Shown here: positions 8,249 to 17,306 of the stretch, one piece after another
Layout of the letters: the number at the start of each line of letters is the position of its first letter
Position numbering within the stretch: the first letter of the stretch is position 1
NCBI GenBank assembly: GCA_034506175.1
Contig: JAPDQB010000015.1
Coordinates: 49,658 to 113,657 of the forward strand
DNA: 64,000 nt
DNA from: a candidate division KSB1 bacterium
GTDB lineage: Bacteria; Zhuqueibacterota; Zhuqueibacteria; Zhuqueibacterales; Zhuqueibacteraceae
Direction: 5' to 3'
The notes under the pieces: generated by a model
Databases searched by the model: none
What the model was told of the DNA's origin: nothing
What the model saw: only the letters and a program-made list of their open reading frames with translations
Translations under genes and position numbers: made by a program

Positions 8249-8331
8249 AGATCATTACCCCGACTCATTTAATTTCCAAAAGTCACAATTAACTACAGCA
8301 GTAGAATAACAAAAATTTTTTCCAATGTCAA

Positions 8332-9126
8332 TCAGATTTTATCGAGGAATTGCTGCATTCGAACGATGACTTCATCCGGATTTTCCAGGCTGGCTAAATG
8401 GCCGGCATGAGAAATCATCGCCAGCTCGGCATTCGGAATCGTTTTCGCCATCGTCGCCGCTTCCGAGGCGGGAATAATCAAATCATTTTCACCGGCGACA
8501 ACCAAAGTCGGCACGGCGATTTTTGGCAACAATTCCACAGCGCTTGGCCGCGCCGCCATGCCGCGCAAGGAGCCGGTCAATCCATTGACGGAAGTTGCAA
8601 GCATGAAATCGCGAACTTGCGCAACGAGTTCAGGACGTGACGCCGCTGTTGCCGGGGCCAGCATTTTCGGCAGCATTTGTTCGGCTACCGCCGCGGGGCC
8701 TTCGCGTTCGGCGCGTTGGGCCAAATTCTCTCGCGCGGCTTTTCCTTCTTCGGAATCGGCGCTGGCGCGCGTGCAAAATAAAATCAAAGCGCGCACTTTT
8801 TGGGGAAAATTGCGATAGAACGCGAAACTGATATAGCCGCCCATCGAGTGGCCAACCAAAACAACCGGACCACATTTGCGTTCTTCGATGAGATGATGTA
8901 AATCGTCGGCAAATGTCTCCATCGCGTAAATGCCCGCCGGCGCCGAGCTTTGGCCGTGGCCGCGCAAATCTGGCGCGATCACGCGATGGGTTTTAGCGAA
9001 CGCCGTGATCTGCGGCTGCCAGATGGCGCGGCTAAAGGGAAAGCCGTGAGCGAACAAAATCGCCGGCCCTTCGCCTTTATCAATAAACGAGAGACGAACG
9101 TTGTTGATGGTGGTGGTGGTGAACAT
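8332..9126 (-). CDS. Alpha/beta-hydrolase
   Basis: The about 264-residue alpha/beta-hydrolase starts at ATG 9126, with GGAG seven bases upstream. It has an oxyanion-hole segment (LFAHGFPFSRAIWQ), DLRGHGQSSAP, the nucleophile elbow GHSMGGY (Ser about 95), the acid in VVAGENDLIIP and the catalytic His in ISHAGHLASLE. The family includes esterases, haloperoxidase-like and C-C hydrolases; the substrate cannot be told. Stand-alone gene with an about 380-base gap to the divergently transcribed S46 peptidase. Confidence 0.85.
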   Translation of the reverse strand: MFTTTTINNVRLSFIDKGEGPAILFAHGFPFSRAIWQPQITAFAKTHRVIAPDLRGHGQSSAPAGIYAMETFADDLHHLIEERKCGPVVLVGHSMGGYISFAFYRNFPQKVRALILFCTRASADSEEGKAARENLAQRAEREGPAAVAEQMLPKMLAPATAASRPELVAQVRDFMLATSVNGLTGSLRGMAARPSAVELLPKIAVPTLVVAGENDLIIPASEAATMAKTIPNAELAMISHAGHLASLENPDEVIVRMQQFLDKI

Positions 9127-9508
9127 TTTGATCTCCATAAAATAAAAAACCTTACTTCCAACCAAGGTAACAAAATAACTTACAAAAGCAAGCGCGGGAT
9201 TAATGCCAGACGATAGCTGCGCCATTCGCGCTTAACTTGCAAATGGAACTGAGCGGTCGCTTACAGTAGCGATACAACAGCACGCTCCTAATTTTAGCGA
9301 TCGGTCAGTAAATCGCACTGGCTTTTTAAAGGCATTTTTATTATATTCCTCAAGCCAAATGACGACGTGGACGGAATATTCGTCCGTCTTTCAAGAAATC
9401 AACCGCCGGACGGCGAACTTTGGATGATGGCCTCCAGGAAAAAATGGGCTACGCCCGTTGGGAGAGATGGCGGAAATCTCAAACTTTTATTTCAGGAAAG
9501 GTGATTCT
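9127..9508. promoter_or_regulatory. Divergent intergenic region
   Basis: No gene is seen. The region separates the minus-strand hydrolase from the plus-strand S46 peptidase and must hold both promoters. A TATATT -10-like element lies at 9342-9347 but its -35 partner (TGGCTT) is poor. A TTCAGGAAAGGTG ribosome-binding stretch precedes ATG 9509. Confidence 0.4.
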
Positions 9509-11620
9509 ATGAAAACTCGTTTTGCTTCCGGGCGATTGAACCTGCTCGTCGCTCTCATGGTTGGCGCTGTGTTTCTTATCGGCGCTACCATTCCCGATGA
9601 AGGCATGTGGACGTTCGACAATCCGCCGCTCAAACTTCTGAAAGAGCGCTACGGTTTTACGCCGACGCCGGAGTGGCTGGATCTCGTGCGTTTGTCCAGC
9701 GTGCGTTTCAATGACGGCGGTTCCGGCTCGTTTGTGAGTTCGACGGGGCTGGTTCTCACCAACCATCACGTGGCGCTCGGCCAGTTGCAAAAACTTTCAA
9801 CACCGGAAAAAGATTATGTGAAAGAGGGCTTTTATGCCAAGACGGCGGCTGAAGAGCTGAAGTGTCCCGATCTCGAGCTCAACGTGCTGATGTCAATGGA
9901 AGACGTCACCACGCGCGTGCAAACAGCGGTGAAAAAAGGCATGACCGACAAAGCCGCCCTTGAAGCGCGCAAAACAGAAATCGCCAAAATCGAAAAAGAA
10001 AGCTCGGAAGCCACGGGGATGCGCTCGGATGTCGTCGCGCTTTATCAAGGCGGCGAATATTGGCTGTATCGCTACAAAAAGTATACGGACGTGCGACTGG
10101 TGTTTGCGCCGGAACAACAAGCGGCTTTTTTTGGCGGCGATCCGGACAACTTCGCGTATCCGCGCTATGATCTCGACATGACGGTTTTCCGCGTTTATGA
10201 AAACGACAAGCCGGTGGCGAGCAAGCATTTTCTGAAATGGAGCGCCAGGGGCGCGGCTGACGGCGAGCTGGTTTTTGTCTCGGGCCATCCCGGCTCCACC
10301 AATCGCTCGCACACCGTTGCCATGCTGGAAATTCAGCGTGACCATATTTATCCGATGCGCTTGAAAACCATCAAGCGCCGCCTGGAGGTTTTGAAACGCT
10401 ATGCCGCGCTCGGGCCGGAGCAGGAACGCCAGGCCAAAAATCAAATCTTCGGGATTGAGAACGCCATCAAAGCCTGGACCGGCGAATACAACGGCCTGCT
10501 GGACAAAAACATTTTCGCGAAAAAGCAAAAGGAGGAAACGGATTTCCGCGCGCAGGTGGCGAGCAAGCCGGAGTGGATGAAGGAATACGGCGAGGCCTGG
10601 GGCATGATCGCCAAAGCGCAAAAGAAGTATTTGGAGATGTACAAGCCGTTTCAATTCCGCTCCGTGCGCGGCTCGCGCCTGGCCGGCAATGCGTTGACCA
10701 TCGTCCAGCTTGTTGCCGAAATGAAAAAACCCGACGGCGAGCGCCTCGATGGTTATCATGATTCGCAGCTCGAGTCGCTGAAGCTCCGTCTCTTCTCGCC
10801 AGCGCCGGTTTATCCGCAGCTGGAGGAGATGCTCATCGCCGAAAGCTTGCAGGAATCGTTGGATGAACTCGGACCCAACGATCCGTTTGTCAAAACCGCG
10901 TTGAATGGCCGGCCGCCCGCCGAAGTCGCCAAAGAATTGATCGCGAACACCAAGCTTGGCGACCCGGCTTTCCGCAAATCACTGGTGGAAGGCGGTGAAG
11001 CGGTGGTGGCGGCCTCGACCGATCCGTTGATCGTGTTGGCGCGCAAACTCGATCCGATGGCGCGCGAGCTGCGCAAATGGTACGAGGACAACGTGCAAAG
11101 CATTGAGACGAGCGCCGGCGAAAAAATCGGCAAAGCACGCTTTGCGGTTTATGGCAAATCCGCCTATCCGGATGCGACTTTCACACTGCGGCTTTCTTAT
11201 GGTGCGGTGAAAGGCTATCCGATGAACGGCACCAAAGCGCCGTCGAAGACGACGCTTTACGGTCTCTACGATCGTCATTACAGTTTTGACATGCAGCCGC
11301 CGTTTCACCTGCCGCCACGTTACACCGAACGCAAAGACAAACTCGATCTGTCCACGCCGGTCAATTTTGTCACCACCAACGACATCATCGGCGGCAACTC
11401 CGGATCGCCGGTCATCAACAAAAATGCCGAGCTGGTTGGCCTGGTTTTCGACGGCAATATTGAAAGTCTCGTCGGCCGTTTCGTGTATAATGAAGAAAAC
11501 AACCGTTGCGTCGCCGTGCACAGCGCGGTGATGATCGAAGCGTTGCGCAAGCTCTACGACGCCGGGGCGCTGGCGGATGAGTTGGAAGGCAAAATGTCGA
11601 ACAGCGCGAAATCGGAATAG
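9509..11620 (+). CDS. S46 family serine dipeptidyl-peptidase (DPP7-like)
   Basis: The 703-residue protein matches the S46 (DPP7/DPP11) length. A signal peptide follows MKTRFASGRLNLLVALMVG, so the enzyme is exported. Catalytic residues are seen as VLTNHHVALG (His), DNFAYPRYDLDMTVFR (Asp) and GGNSGSPVIN (Ser near the C-terminus). The residue that separates DPP11 (FDRN) from DPP7 (FDGN) reads FDGN here, pointing to DPP7-type cleavage of hydrophobic N-terminal dipeptides rather than acidic ones; this last step relies on family knowledge. It is monocistronic, ended by a strong terminator. Confidence 0.92.
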   Translation: MKTRFASGRLNLLVALMVGAVFLIGATIPDEGMWTFDNPPLKLLKERYGFTPTPEWLDLVRLSSVRFNDGGSGSFVSSTGLVLTNHHVALGQLQKLSTPEKDYVKEGFYAKTAAEELKCPDLELNVLMSMEDVTTRVQTAVKKGMTDKAALEARKTEIAKIEKESSEATGMRSDVVALYQGGEYWLYRYKKYTDVRLVFAPEQQAAFFGGDPDNFAYPRYDLDMTVFRVYENDKPVASKHFLKWSARGAADGELVFVSGHPGSTNRSHTVAMLEIQRDHIYPMRLKTIKRRLEVLKRYAALGPEQERQAKNQIFGIENAIKAWTGEYNGLLDKNIFAKKQKEETDFRAQVASKPEWMKEYGEAWGMIAKAQKKYLEMYKPFQFRSVRGSRLAGNALTIVQLVAEMKKPDGERLDGYHDSQLESLKLRLFSPAPVYPQLEEMLIAESLQESLDELGPNDPFVKTALNGRPPAEVAKELIANTKLGDPAFRKSLVEGGEAVVAASTDPLIVLARKLDPMARELRKWYEDNVQSIETSAGEKIGKARFAVYGKSAYPDATFTLRLSYGAVKGYPMNGTKAPSKTTLYGLYDRHYSFDMQPPFHLPPRYTERKDKLDLSTPVNFVTTNDIIGGNSGSPVINKNAELVGLVFDGNIESLVGRFVYNEENNRCVAVHSAVMIEALRKLYDAGALADELEGKMSNSAKSE

Positions 11621-11640
11621 GACGTGATGATTTAAAACGT

Positions 11641-11680
11641 AAAAGGCCGGATGGATTTTTCTCCGGCCTTTTGTGTTTTT
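11641..11680 (+). terminator. Rho-independent terminator after S46 peptidase
   Basis: A perfect 11-bp stem (11641-11651 with 11662-11672) around TGGATTTTTC is followed by GTGTTTTT. Confidence 0.85.
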
Positions 11681-11701
11681 ACCCTCTGAGTTTTTCTTTG
11701 T

Positions 11702-13129
11702 ATGAAATCGTTGATAAAACCTTGTGCAGAGCTTTTACGAAATCCCGCCGTTCTTGTTTTTCTTGTCTCGGCGTTGATTAAAACGATTTTCGGGTTCATC
11801 GTTCTCACAGATGTAGAGCGCATCATCTCGGACCCGGATTCCATCGGCTATTACCGGCTGGCGGAAAATCTGCGGCATCACGGCATCTTTTCTCGCAGCG
11901 AAAGTCCTCCCTTCCTCCCTGACAACGTCATCACCCCGGTTTATCCGTTTTTTCTTGCAACGCTGCTGTCTCTCGCCGGCGGCAGTTTGTGGATAATCCC
12001 GTTGGCGCAAGGGCTGATCAATTCTCTCACGGCTGTGTTCACGTTGAAAACCGGAGAACGTTTATTCGGCCAACGTGCCGGATTGATCGCCGGCATTTGT
12101 TACGCCCTCGATCCTTCGGCGCTGGTGCATACGTTCAGTCTGTTGACGGAATCATTGTTTGCTTTTCTTTTTCTTGCTGCCAATTTTTTTCTTGTCAAAT
12201 ACATTCAGCGATCTTCCTTGAAGAATTTGATCTTGTCCGCGCTGCTTCTGGGTCTGGCAACGCTTTGCCGTCCGGTGGCGCTGTATTATTTTCTCGTCGT
12301 CGCAGTCATTTTGTTCGTGACACGTCGACCAATGCTCGTTGCCGGGATCAAAAATGTTGTGCTTTACATTTTTATTTTTATGCTCGCCCTCGGCCCCTGG
12401 CTCATTCGCAACAAATTGACCTTTGGCATCGCCAATTTGACTTCTATTCAAGGCAATAATCTGCTGCTGATCAATGCCGCGCATCTCAAAGCAGCGCAAG
12501 AACATCTCGATTATGCCACGGCTGAATGTCTTTTGGAAGCCGAGGCCGACAGCTTGCTGGTCGCGCGCGGCTTGACGGCGGAAAAATTGAAACTGGAATA
12601 TCACGGCAGGCAGTACGGCTACCAAATCAACGATCCGCGGCAGGCGCGCGTTTATGAAAAGTTGGCGATTGAAAAAATTATGGCTTCTCCCCTGCTTTAC
12701 ATTCGCGTTCATCTCACGGGCATCATTCCCAGTCTGTTCGATGCCAGCGTGCGGGAGATTTATCATTTTCGCGGCAAGGAAAGGCCGCTGCTCGGTTTGC
12801 GCTCGTTATTTGTGACCGGAGAAATAAAATCTGCCGTCAAAAAGCTCGGTGCGCAAATGGAAGCGGGTTATCTGATGCTGCATCTTGGCCATGTCGGTTG
12901 GTTGATGATGCACTATATTTTTTTAGCCCTCACCATTTGCCGGCTGATCAAAGAAAAAACTGCTGCGCCGTTATGGCTCCTGCTGTTGCCTTTTCTCTAT
13001 TTGCTGTTGATAACCGCGCCCGCCGGCTCCGAGCGGTTTCGTTTTCCGGCCATGCCCTGTCTGTATGTCTTGTCGGCAGCCGCGATCTCCCGCCTGCGAT
13101 GGCCGGCTCTCATCTTCCCGTCAAAATAA
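11702..13129 (+). CDS. GT39-like integral membrane glycosyltransferase
   Basis: The 475-residue polytopic membrane protein has about ten hydrophobic segments. Near the N-terminus is the acidic loop ISDPDSIGYYRLAENL, matching the catalytic first periplasmic loop of the GT39/ArnT/dolichyl-phosphate mannosyltransferase superfamily. A soluble-looking segment at about 235-330 is followed by further helices. Such enzymes transfer sugars from polyprenyl-phosphate donors in the membrane; the acceptor is unknown. There is no obvious operon partner. It ends in a bidirectional hairpin shared with the convergent MgtC-like gene. Confidence 0.75.
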   Translation: MKSLIKPCAELLRNPAVLVFLVSALIKTIFGFIVLTDVERIISDPDSIGYYRLAENLRHHGIFSRSESPPFLPDNVITPVYPFFLATLLSLAGGSLWIIPLAQGLINSLTAVFTLKTGERLFGQRAGLIAGICYALDPSALVHTFSLLTESLFAFLFLAANFFLVKYIQRSSLKNLILSALLLGLATLCRPVALYYFLVVAVILFVTRRPMLVAGIKNVVLYIFIFMLALGPWLIRNKLTFGIANLTSIQGNNLLLINAAHLKAAQEHLDYATAECLLEAEADSLLVARGLTAEKLKLEYHGRQYGYQINDPRQARVYEKLAIEKIMASPLLYIRVHLTGIIPSLFDASVREIYHFRGKERPLLGLRSLFVTGEIKSAVKKLGAQMEAGYLMLHLGHVGWLMMHYIFLALTICRLIKEKTAAPLWLLLLPFLYLLLITAPAGSERFRFPAMPCLYVLSAAAISRLRWPALIFPSK

Positions 13130-13156
13130 TTGTTGAACCAACGTTGTTCAATTATT
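13125..13156. terminator. Bidirectional terminator-like hairpin
   Basis: AATAA...TTGAAC pairs with GTTCAA...TTATT around CAACGTT with a three-base bulge. It lies exactly between two convergent genes, and T-rich or A-rich flanks serve both strands. Confidence 0.6.
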
Positions 13157-14422
13157 TTAACCAAGAGCCCCAGCCCAAACCAAGACAAGACCAACTCCAC
13201 CGGCCAGCAACATCAATCCCAAAGCCCAGGCCATCTGCCGGCCAAACGGCCGCGCGCCCAGCAGAAACGCCATGCCGGCTTTCATGATCGTATTCGCCAT
13301 GGCGGCCAGGATGATCGTGGCCGTCGCTGTGACGGCGTCAAGTGAATCGTGCGCCAGCCGCGCCGTGGTCAGCGTGATCGCATCGACATCGGTCAGTCCG
13401 GCTAAAATGGCGGTGAAATAAAGCGCGCGTGCGCCGAGAAAATCAAGCGCGGCTTTCGCCATAAATAAAATAAGCACGAAGAGCACGGCAAATTTCAATG
13501 CCGGCGTGATCGAGAAAGGATTAGTCAATTGCACGTGGGTGGTGTGTCCGCGGCCTCGCTCGATTCGCCACCACCATGCCACAACAACAACTCCCGTCAA
13601 CGTCATGCCACTTAGAGGCGCGATTAAAGATGGCAAGAGCGCGGAATTGACGACAGCGACTTCGATCAACAAACGCGGGAACATCGTGGTTGAAGCCACC
13701 AAGGCTCCCAACGCGAATAGCCGCGAGAGCTCAAGGTCTTGCTTGCTCCGTTGGGCAAAGCTGACGGTGACGGCAGTGCTGGAAACCAAGCCGCCCAACA
13801 ATCCGATCACCGGCACGGTGCGCTCGGCGCCGATGATCTTCACCAACACGTAACCGGCGAAGCTGATGCCGGAAACTAAAATAACCAACAGCCAGGTTTC
13901 AGCCGGATTAAAGACATTCAACGGGCCAAACGTGCGATTGGGCAAAAACGGCAGAATGATAATGGTGATGATGGCGAATTTAACCGTGGCGTAAATATCT
14001 TCATGGCTGATCCTGCCGGTAAACGCTTTCAAGCCCGGCTTCAGCGCCAACAAAGACACCACGGCAATGGCCACAATGCTTGCCATGAGCAATTGATCTT
14101 TGGCGACAATCACGCCGATAAAAAACGTCAAGATGGCAGCGACTTCGGTGGTGGCGCCCAAATGGCCGCCGGCGCGCACGCTCAAAAAATACGAGACGAC
14201 AATCAAACCGCCGGCAATGAGCAGAGCGCCCACCAGAACCAGCGGCGAGATTTGCACGGCAAAATAACCCGAAACAAACCCCAAGAGCGCAAGCAAGGCA
14301 AATGTCCGGCCGCCGGCAAATAACGGTTCGCCTTCGCGATGCTGGGAGAACTCGCGTTCAATGCCGACCAACAAACCCAAAGCGAGCGCCAGGGTGATTT
14401 TTTTCAGGAGATCAAATTCCAT
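13157..14422 (-). CDS. MgtC/SapB-family and DUF4010 membrane protein
   Basis: The 421-residue protein begins with an MgtC/SapB domain (ALALGLLVGIEREFSQHR, then GGRTFALLALLGFVSG). It continues as a DUF4010 C-terminal membrane domain (GLLGGLVSSTAVTVSFAQRS, DVDAITLTTARLA). About twelve transmembrane stretches are apparent. MgtC-like proteins are linked to magnesium limitation and control of membrane transport; DUF4010 fusions are widespread but uncharacterised. It is divergent from sixA. Confidence 0.85.
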   Translation of the reverse strand: MEFDLLKKITLALALGLLVGIEREFSQHREGEPLFAGGRTFALLALLGFVSGYFAVQISPLVLVGALLIAGGLIVVSYFLSVRAGGHLGATTEVAAILTFFIGVIVAKDQLLMASIVAIAVVSLLALKPGLKAFTGRISHEDIYATVKFAIITIIILPFLPNRTFGPLNVFNPAETWLLVILVSGISFAGYVLVKIIGAERTVPVIGLLGGLVSSTAVTVSFAQRSKQDLELSRLFALGALVASTTMFPRLLIEVAVVNSALLPSLIAPLSGMTLTGVVVVAWWWRIERGRGHTTHVQLTNPFSITPALKFAVLFVLILFMAKAALDFLGARALYFTAILAGLTDVDAITLTTARLAHDSLDAVTATATIILAAMANTIMKAGMAFLLGARPFGRQMAWALGLMLLAGGVGLVLVWAGALG

Positions 14423-14492
14423 GCTTTCAAAATAATAGAAATGACGCGGTTTTGCAAAGGAAAAACAAAAACAGGGAAAACTAAAACTCTCT

Positions 14493-14521
14493 TTGACATC
14501 ACAGCGGAATCTTATTATATT
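14493..14521 (+). promoter_or_regulatory. Sigma-70-type promoter for sixA
   Basis: TTGACA and TATATT are separated by 17 bases, about 100 bases upstream of the sixA ATG. Confidence 0.6.
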
Positions 14522-14619
14522 GTTAGGCCATTGCGCAGCAAAAGTTGTAAAAATTCTGACTTTTTGAGATTCATCCGGTTAATCCTGTTATCCTGTCAAA
14601 CAAAGGAAAGGAGTTACTT

Positions 14620-15123
14620 ATGGAACTCTACATCATTCGTCATGCCATTGCCGCTATGCGGGAAGAATGGACGGGTAGCGACGACAAACGGCCGCTAACT
14701 GAGAAGGGCAAGAAAAAAATGGAGCAGATCGCGCGCGGCCTGGCCGCCATGGAGATCGATTTCACGCATATTTTCAGCAGCCCGCTGGTGCGCGCGCAAC
14801 AAACCGCCGAAATTTTGCAAAAGATTTTGAAATTTGATCACGCTGATGAAACCGATTTGCTCGTTCCCTCCGCCGATCCGGCGGCGATGATTCCGTTTCT
14901 CAACAAATTGCCCGACAACGCGGATGTTGCATTGGTCGGGCACGAGCCGCATGTGTCGGCATTGCTGAGTTATCTGCTGAGCGGCGAGCACAAAAATTTC
15001 GCCGCGTTCAAAAAAGGCGGCGTGGCGATGCTGGAAGGCTACGCGCCGTTGCGACCCGGCAAGCTTGTCTTGCGCTGGCTGCTGGAGCCCAATCATCTCG
15101 TCGCGATTGGGGAAGCGGAGTGA
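14620..15123 (+). CDS. sixA: SixA-type phosphohistidine phosphatase
   Basis: The 167-residue histidine-phosphatase-superfamily protein has the RHG-like motif at its very start (LYIIRHAIAA), the second Arg segment (SPLVRAQQTAEIL) and the catalytic His in LVGHEPHVSAL. SixA removes phosphate from histidine-containing phosphotransfer proteins; small family members may act on other substrates. AAAGGAAAGGAG before ATG 14620 is a good ribosome binding site, and a sigma-70-like promoter lies upstream. The AbgT-like transporter follows after a repeat-rich spacer. Confidence 0.85.
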   Translation: MELYIIRHAIAAMREEWTGSDDKRPLTEKGKKKMEQIARGLAAMEIDFTHIFSSPLVRAQQTAEILQKILKFDHADETDLLVPSADPAAMIPFLNKLPDNADVALVGHEPHVSALLSYLLSGEHKNFAAFKKGGVAMLEGYAPLRPGKLVLRWLLEPNHLVAIGEAE

Positions 15124-15180
15124 AAACGTAAGGCGTCAAACGTCATGCCTAAAACGTAAACCGCAAAACGAAAAACGGAG
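15124..15180 (+). repeat. AAACGTA-type 7-bp repeat spacer
   Basis: The spacer between sixA and the transporter gene is made of degenerate copies of AAACGTA/AAACGTC/AAACCGC, some in inverted order (GGCGTCAAACG versus CGTCATGCC). Confidence 0.45.
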
Positions 15181-15192
15181 AGTACCGAGACC

Positions 15193-16725
15193 ATGAAACT
15201 GAAAATCCGCTTCAGCGGCCGCATTTTTTACCGCGCGCTCGATTTTGTCGAGAAAGTGGGGAATCTTCTGCCTCATCCGGCGAGCCTTTTCGCCATCTTC
15301 GCATTGGGCGTGATCATTCTTTCCGGCATTGCGGCCTGGTTCGAGCTTGCAGCGGTTCATCCCGGCACCGGCGAGACCATCAAAGCCGTGAGCCTGCTGA
15401 ATGGCGATGGCTTGCGGCGCATTATGACGGACATGGTGCGGAATTTTACCGGCTTCGCGCCGTTGGGAACCGTGTTGGTTGCGTTGCTCGGCATTGGCGT
15501 GGCGGAGGGAACCGGGTTGCTCAGCGCCGCGATCAGACTTTTGGTGCTCAAAGCGCCGCCGAGTTTGTTGACGGCGGTGCTGGTTTTTGCCGGCATCATG
15601 TCCAATGCGGGATCGGAAATCGGCTACGTGCTTTTAGTGCCGTTGGGCGCGGTCATTTTTCTCGCGGTTGGCCGGCATCCCCTGGCAGGATTGGCGGCGG
15701 CGTTTGCCGGCGTCTCCGGCGGATACAGCGCCAATCTTTTGCTCGGCACGGTCGATCCGTTGCTGGCCGGCCTGTCGCAAGAAGCAGCGCGCATCATCGA
15801 TCCGAGTTATTTGGTGAATCCGGCGTGCAATTACTATTTCATGGCGGCATCAACTTTCGTGCTCACCGCTGCCGGCACCTGGGTCTCGGAAAAAATCGTC
15901 GAGCCGCGCTTGGGAAAATACGAGGGCGCGGAGAAAGCGATGGATTTGCAGGAGCTTTCGCCGGATGAAAAACGTGGGTTGAAATTTGCCTTGGTGGCGA
16001 CTGTTATCCTCACCGGACTTTTGTTGTGGGCCGTGGTGCCGTCCGACGGCGTGCTGCGCGATCCGAAAACCGGCGACCTTTTGCACTCGCCGTTTCTGTC
16101 CGGCATCGTCGCGTTGTTGTTTCTCTCCTCCGCCATCGTTGGCGCTGCGTATGGCCTCGGCGCGCGCACCGTGCGAAGTAGCGCTGATGTCGTCAATCCC
16201 ATGGGCAAGGCGATGAGCACGTTGGGTTCGTACATCGCACTGGTGTTTTTTGCCGCGCAGTTTGTGGCCTATTTTGGGTGGACGAATCTTGGCCTGATTA
16301 CGGCGGTGAAAGGCGCGGAATTTCTCAAATCCATCGGTTTTGAAGGCATTCCGCTGATGTTGAGCTTCGTGCTGGTGTCAACGAGCCTCAACATGTTCAT
16401 GGGCAGCGCCTCGGCGAAATGGGCGGTCATGGCGCCGGTGTTCGTGCCGATGTTCATGCTGCTTGGCTACACGCCGGAGCTCACGCAAGCGGTTTATCGC
16501 ATCGGCGACTCGTGCACCAACATCATCTCGCCCATGATGTCCTACTTCGCGCTGATTGTTTCATTCGTGCAGCGTTACAGCAAAGATGCCGGCATCGGCA
16601 CCGTTATCGCGACGATGCTGCCGTTTACCGTGGCGTTTCTGGTGGTGTGGTCCCTCCTGCTGGTGGTTTGGCTGTTGTTGGGGTTGCCGATGGGGCCGGG
16701 GGCGGGGCTGTATTTGGGGAGATAA
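15193..16725 (+). CDS. AbgT-family transporter
   Basis: The 510-residue polytopic protein has the AbgT pattern: [21 protein letters not shown] at the N-terminus (given as [18 protein letters not shown]), [32 protein letters not shown], and near the C-terminus [16 protein letters not shown] and [19 protein letters not shown]. Characterised members import p-aminobenzoyl-glutamate or export sulfonamides, driven by ion gradients. The substrate here is not known, and no aminobenzoyl-glutamate hydrolase is adjacent. GGAG lies 14 bases before ATG. Confidence 0.9.
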   Translation: MKLKIRFSGRIFYRALDFVEKVGNLLPHPASLFAIFALGVIILSGIAAWFELAAVHPGTGETIKAVSLLNGDGLRRIMTDMVRNFTGFAPLGTVLVALLGIGVAEGTGLLSAAIRLLVLKAPPSLLTAVLVFAGIMSNAGSEIGYVLLVPLGAVIFLAVGRHPLAGLAAAFAGVSGGYSANLLLGTVDPLLAGLSQEAARIIDPSYLVNPACNYYFMAASTFVLTAAGTWVSEKIVEPRLGKYEGAEKAMDLQELSPDEKRGLKFALVATVILTGLLLWAVVPSDGVLRDPKTGDLLHSPFLSGIVALLFLSSAIVGAAYGLGARTVRSSADVVNPMGKAMSTLGSYIALVFFAAQFVAYFGWTNLGLITAVKGAEFLKSIGFEGIPLMLSFVLVSTSLNMFMGSASAKWAVMAPVFVPMFMLLGYTPELTQAVYRIGDSCTNIISPMMSYFALIVSFVQRYSKDAGIGTVIATMLPFTVAFLVVWSLLLVVWLLLGLPMGPGAGLYLGR

Positions 16726-16751
16726 AATGAAAACAGCGAGAATGAAAATTT

Positions 16752-16795
16752 AAGCGCAGAACGCCGCGTGGTTTGTATAGCACAGTTCTGCGCTT
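16752..16795 (+). terminator. Hairpin terminator after AbgT gene
   Basis: An 11-bp perfect stem (16752-16762 with 16785-16795) with a 22-base loop is followed by CTATT. It lies between convergent genes and may serve both. Confidence 0.6.
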
Positions 16796-16809
16796 CTATT
16801 GGAAAGCCG

Positions 16810-17220
16810 TCAGGGCTTGATGATTCCCAACAACTCGGCGATAAACTTCAGAGCGTTTTGATTGACAAAGACGGTGGTAAAAAGCAGAATGAGGAACATG
16901 ATCGTAAATTTGCGATCGAGCGTCACCTTCATCGTCTTGATTTCTCCCTCTAATCTTGCGACTTCGGTTTTTATGAGGCCTTTCAATTCCACAATTTCTG
17001 CTTTAGTCGCAAGTTCCCTGGTCAATTCATCCTTCAACTCAAATTTCTTTTGAATGATGGCGGCGTCGGTTTTTTGTTCGATTCGTTGGATCGCTTCGTC
17101 TGCTTTTTTATCGACAGTTTGCACCGCGCCGTCCAATGCCTTGACGATTTCTTTGGCTTCATCTTTGCCAAAGCGTTCTTCGAGGCGCGCGTAAACATCC
17201 GGGGCTAATAAAAGTGCCAT
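16810..17220 (-). CDS. Coiled-coil protein with C-terminal membrane anchor
   Basis: A 136-residue protein from ATG 17220 (a TTG at 17235 is possible). Residues about 25-110 are heptad-rich and charged (VDKKADEAIQRIEQKTDAAI, ELATKAEIVELKGLIKTEV), predicting a long coiled coil. One membrane segment follows (FTIMFLILLFTTVFV). The architecture resembles DUF1640/CCDC90-like anchored coiled coils. Function is unknown; it may be a membrane scaffold. It is convergent with the AbgT gene and stands alone. Confidence 0.7.
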   Translation of the reverse strand: MALLLAPDVYARLEERFGKDEAKEIVKALDGAVQTVDKKADEAIQRIEQKTDAAIIQKKFELKDELTRELATKAEIVELKGLIKTEVARLEGEIKTMKVTLDRKFTIMFLILLFTTVFVNQNALKFIAELLGIIKP

Positions 17221-17306
17221 GCCCGGTTCCCGCAATTTTTAGTGCCATTTTAGACGTAATATAAGCAATCGAATGTCAAATTGCAAGAAACAAATCTTCG
17301 CGCGCC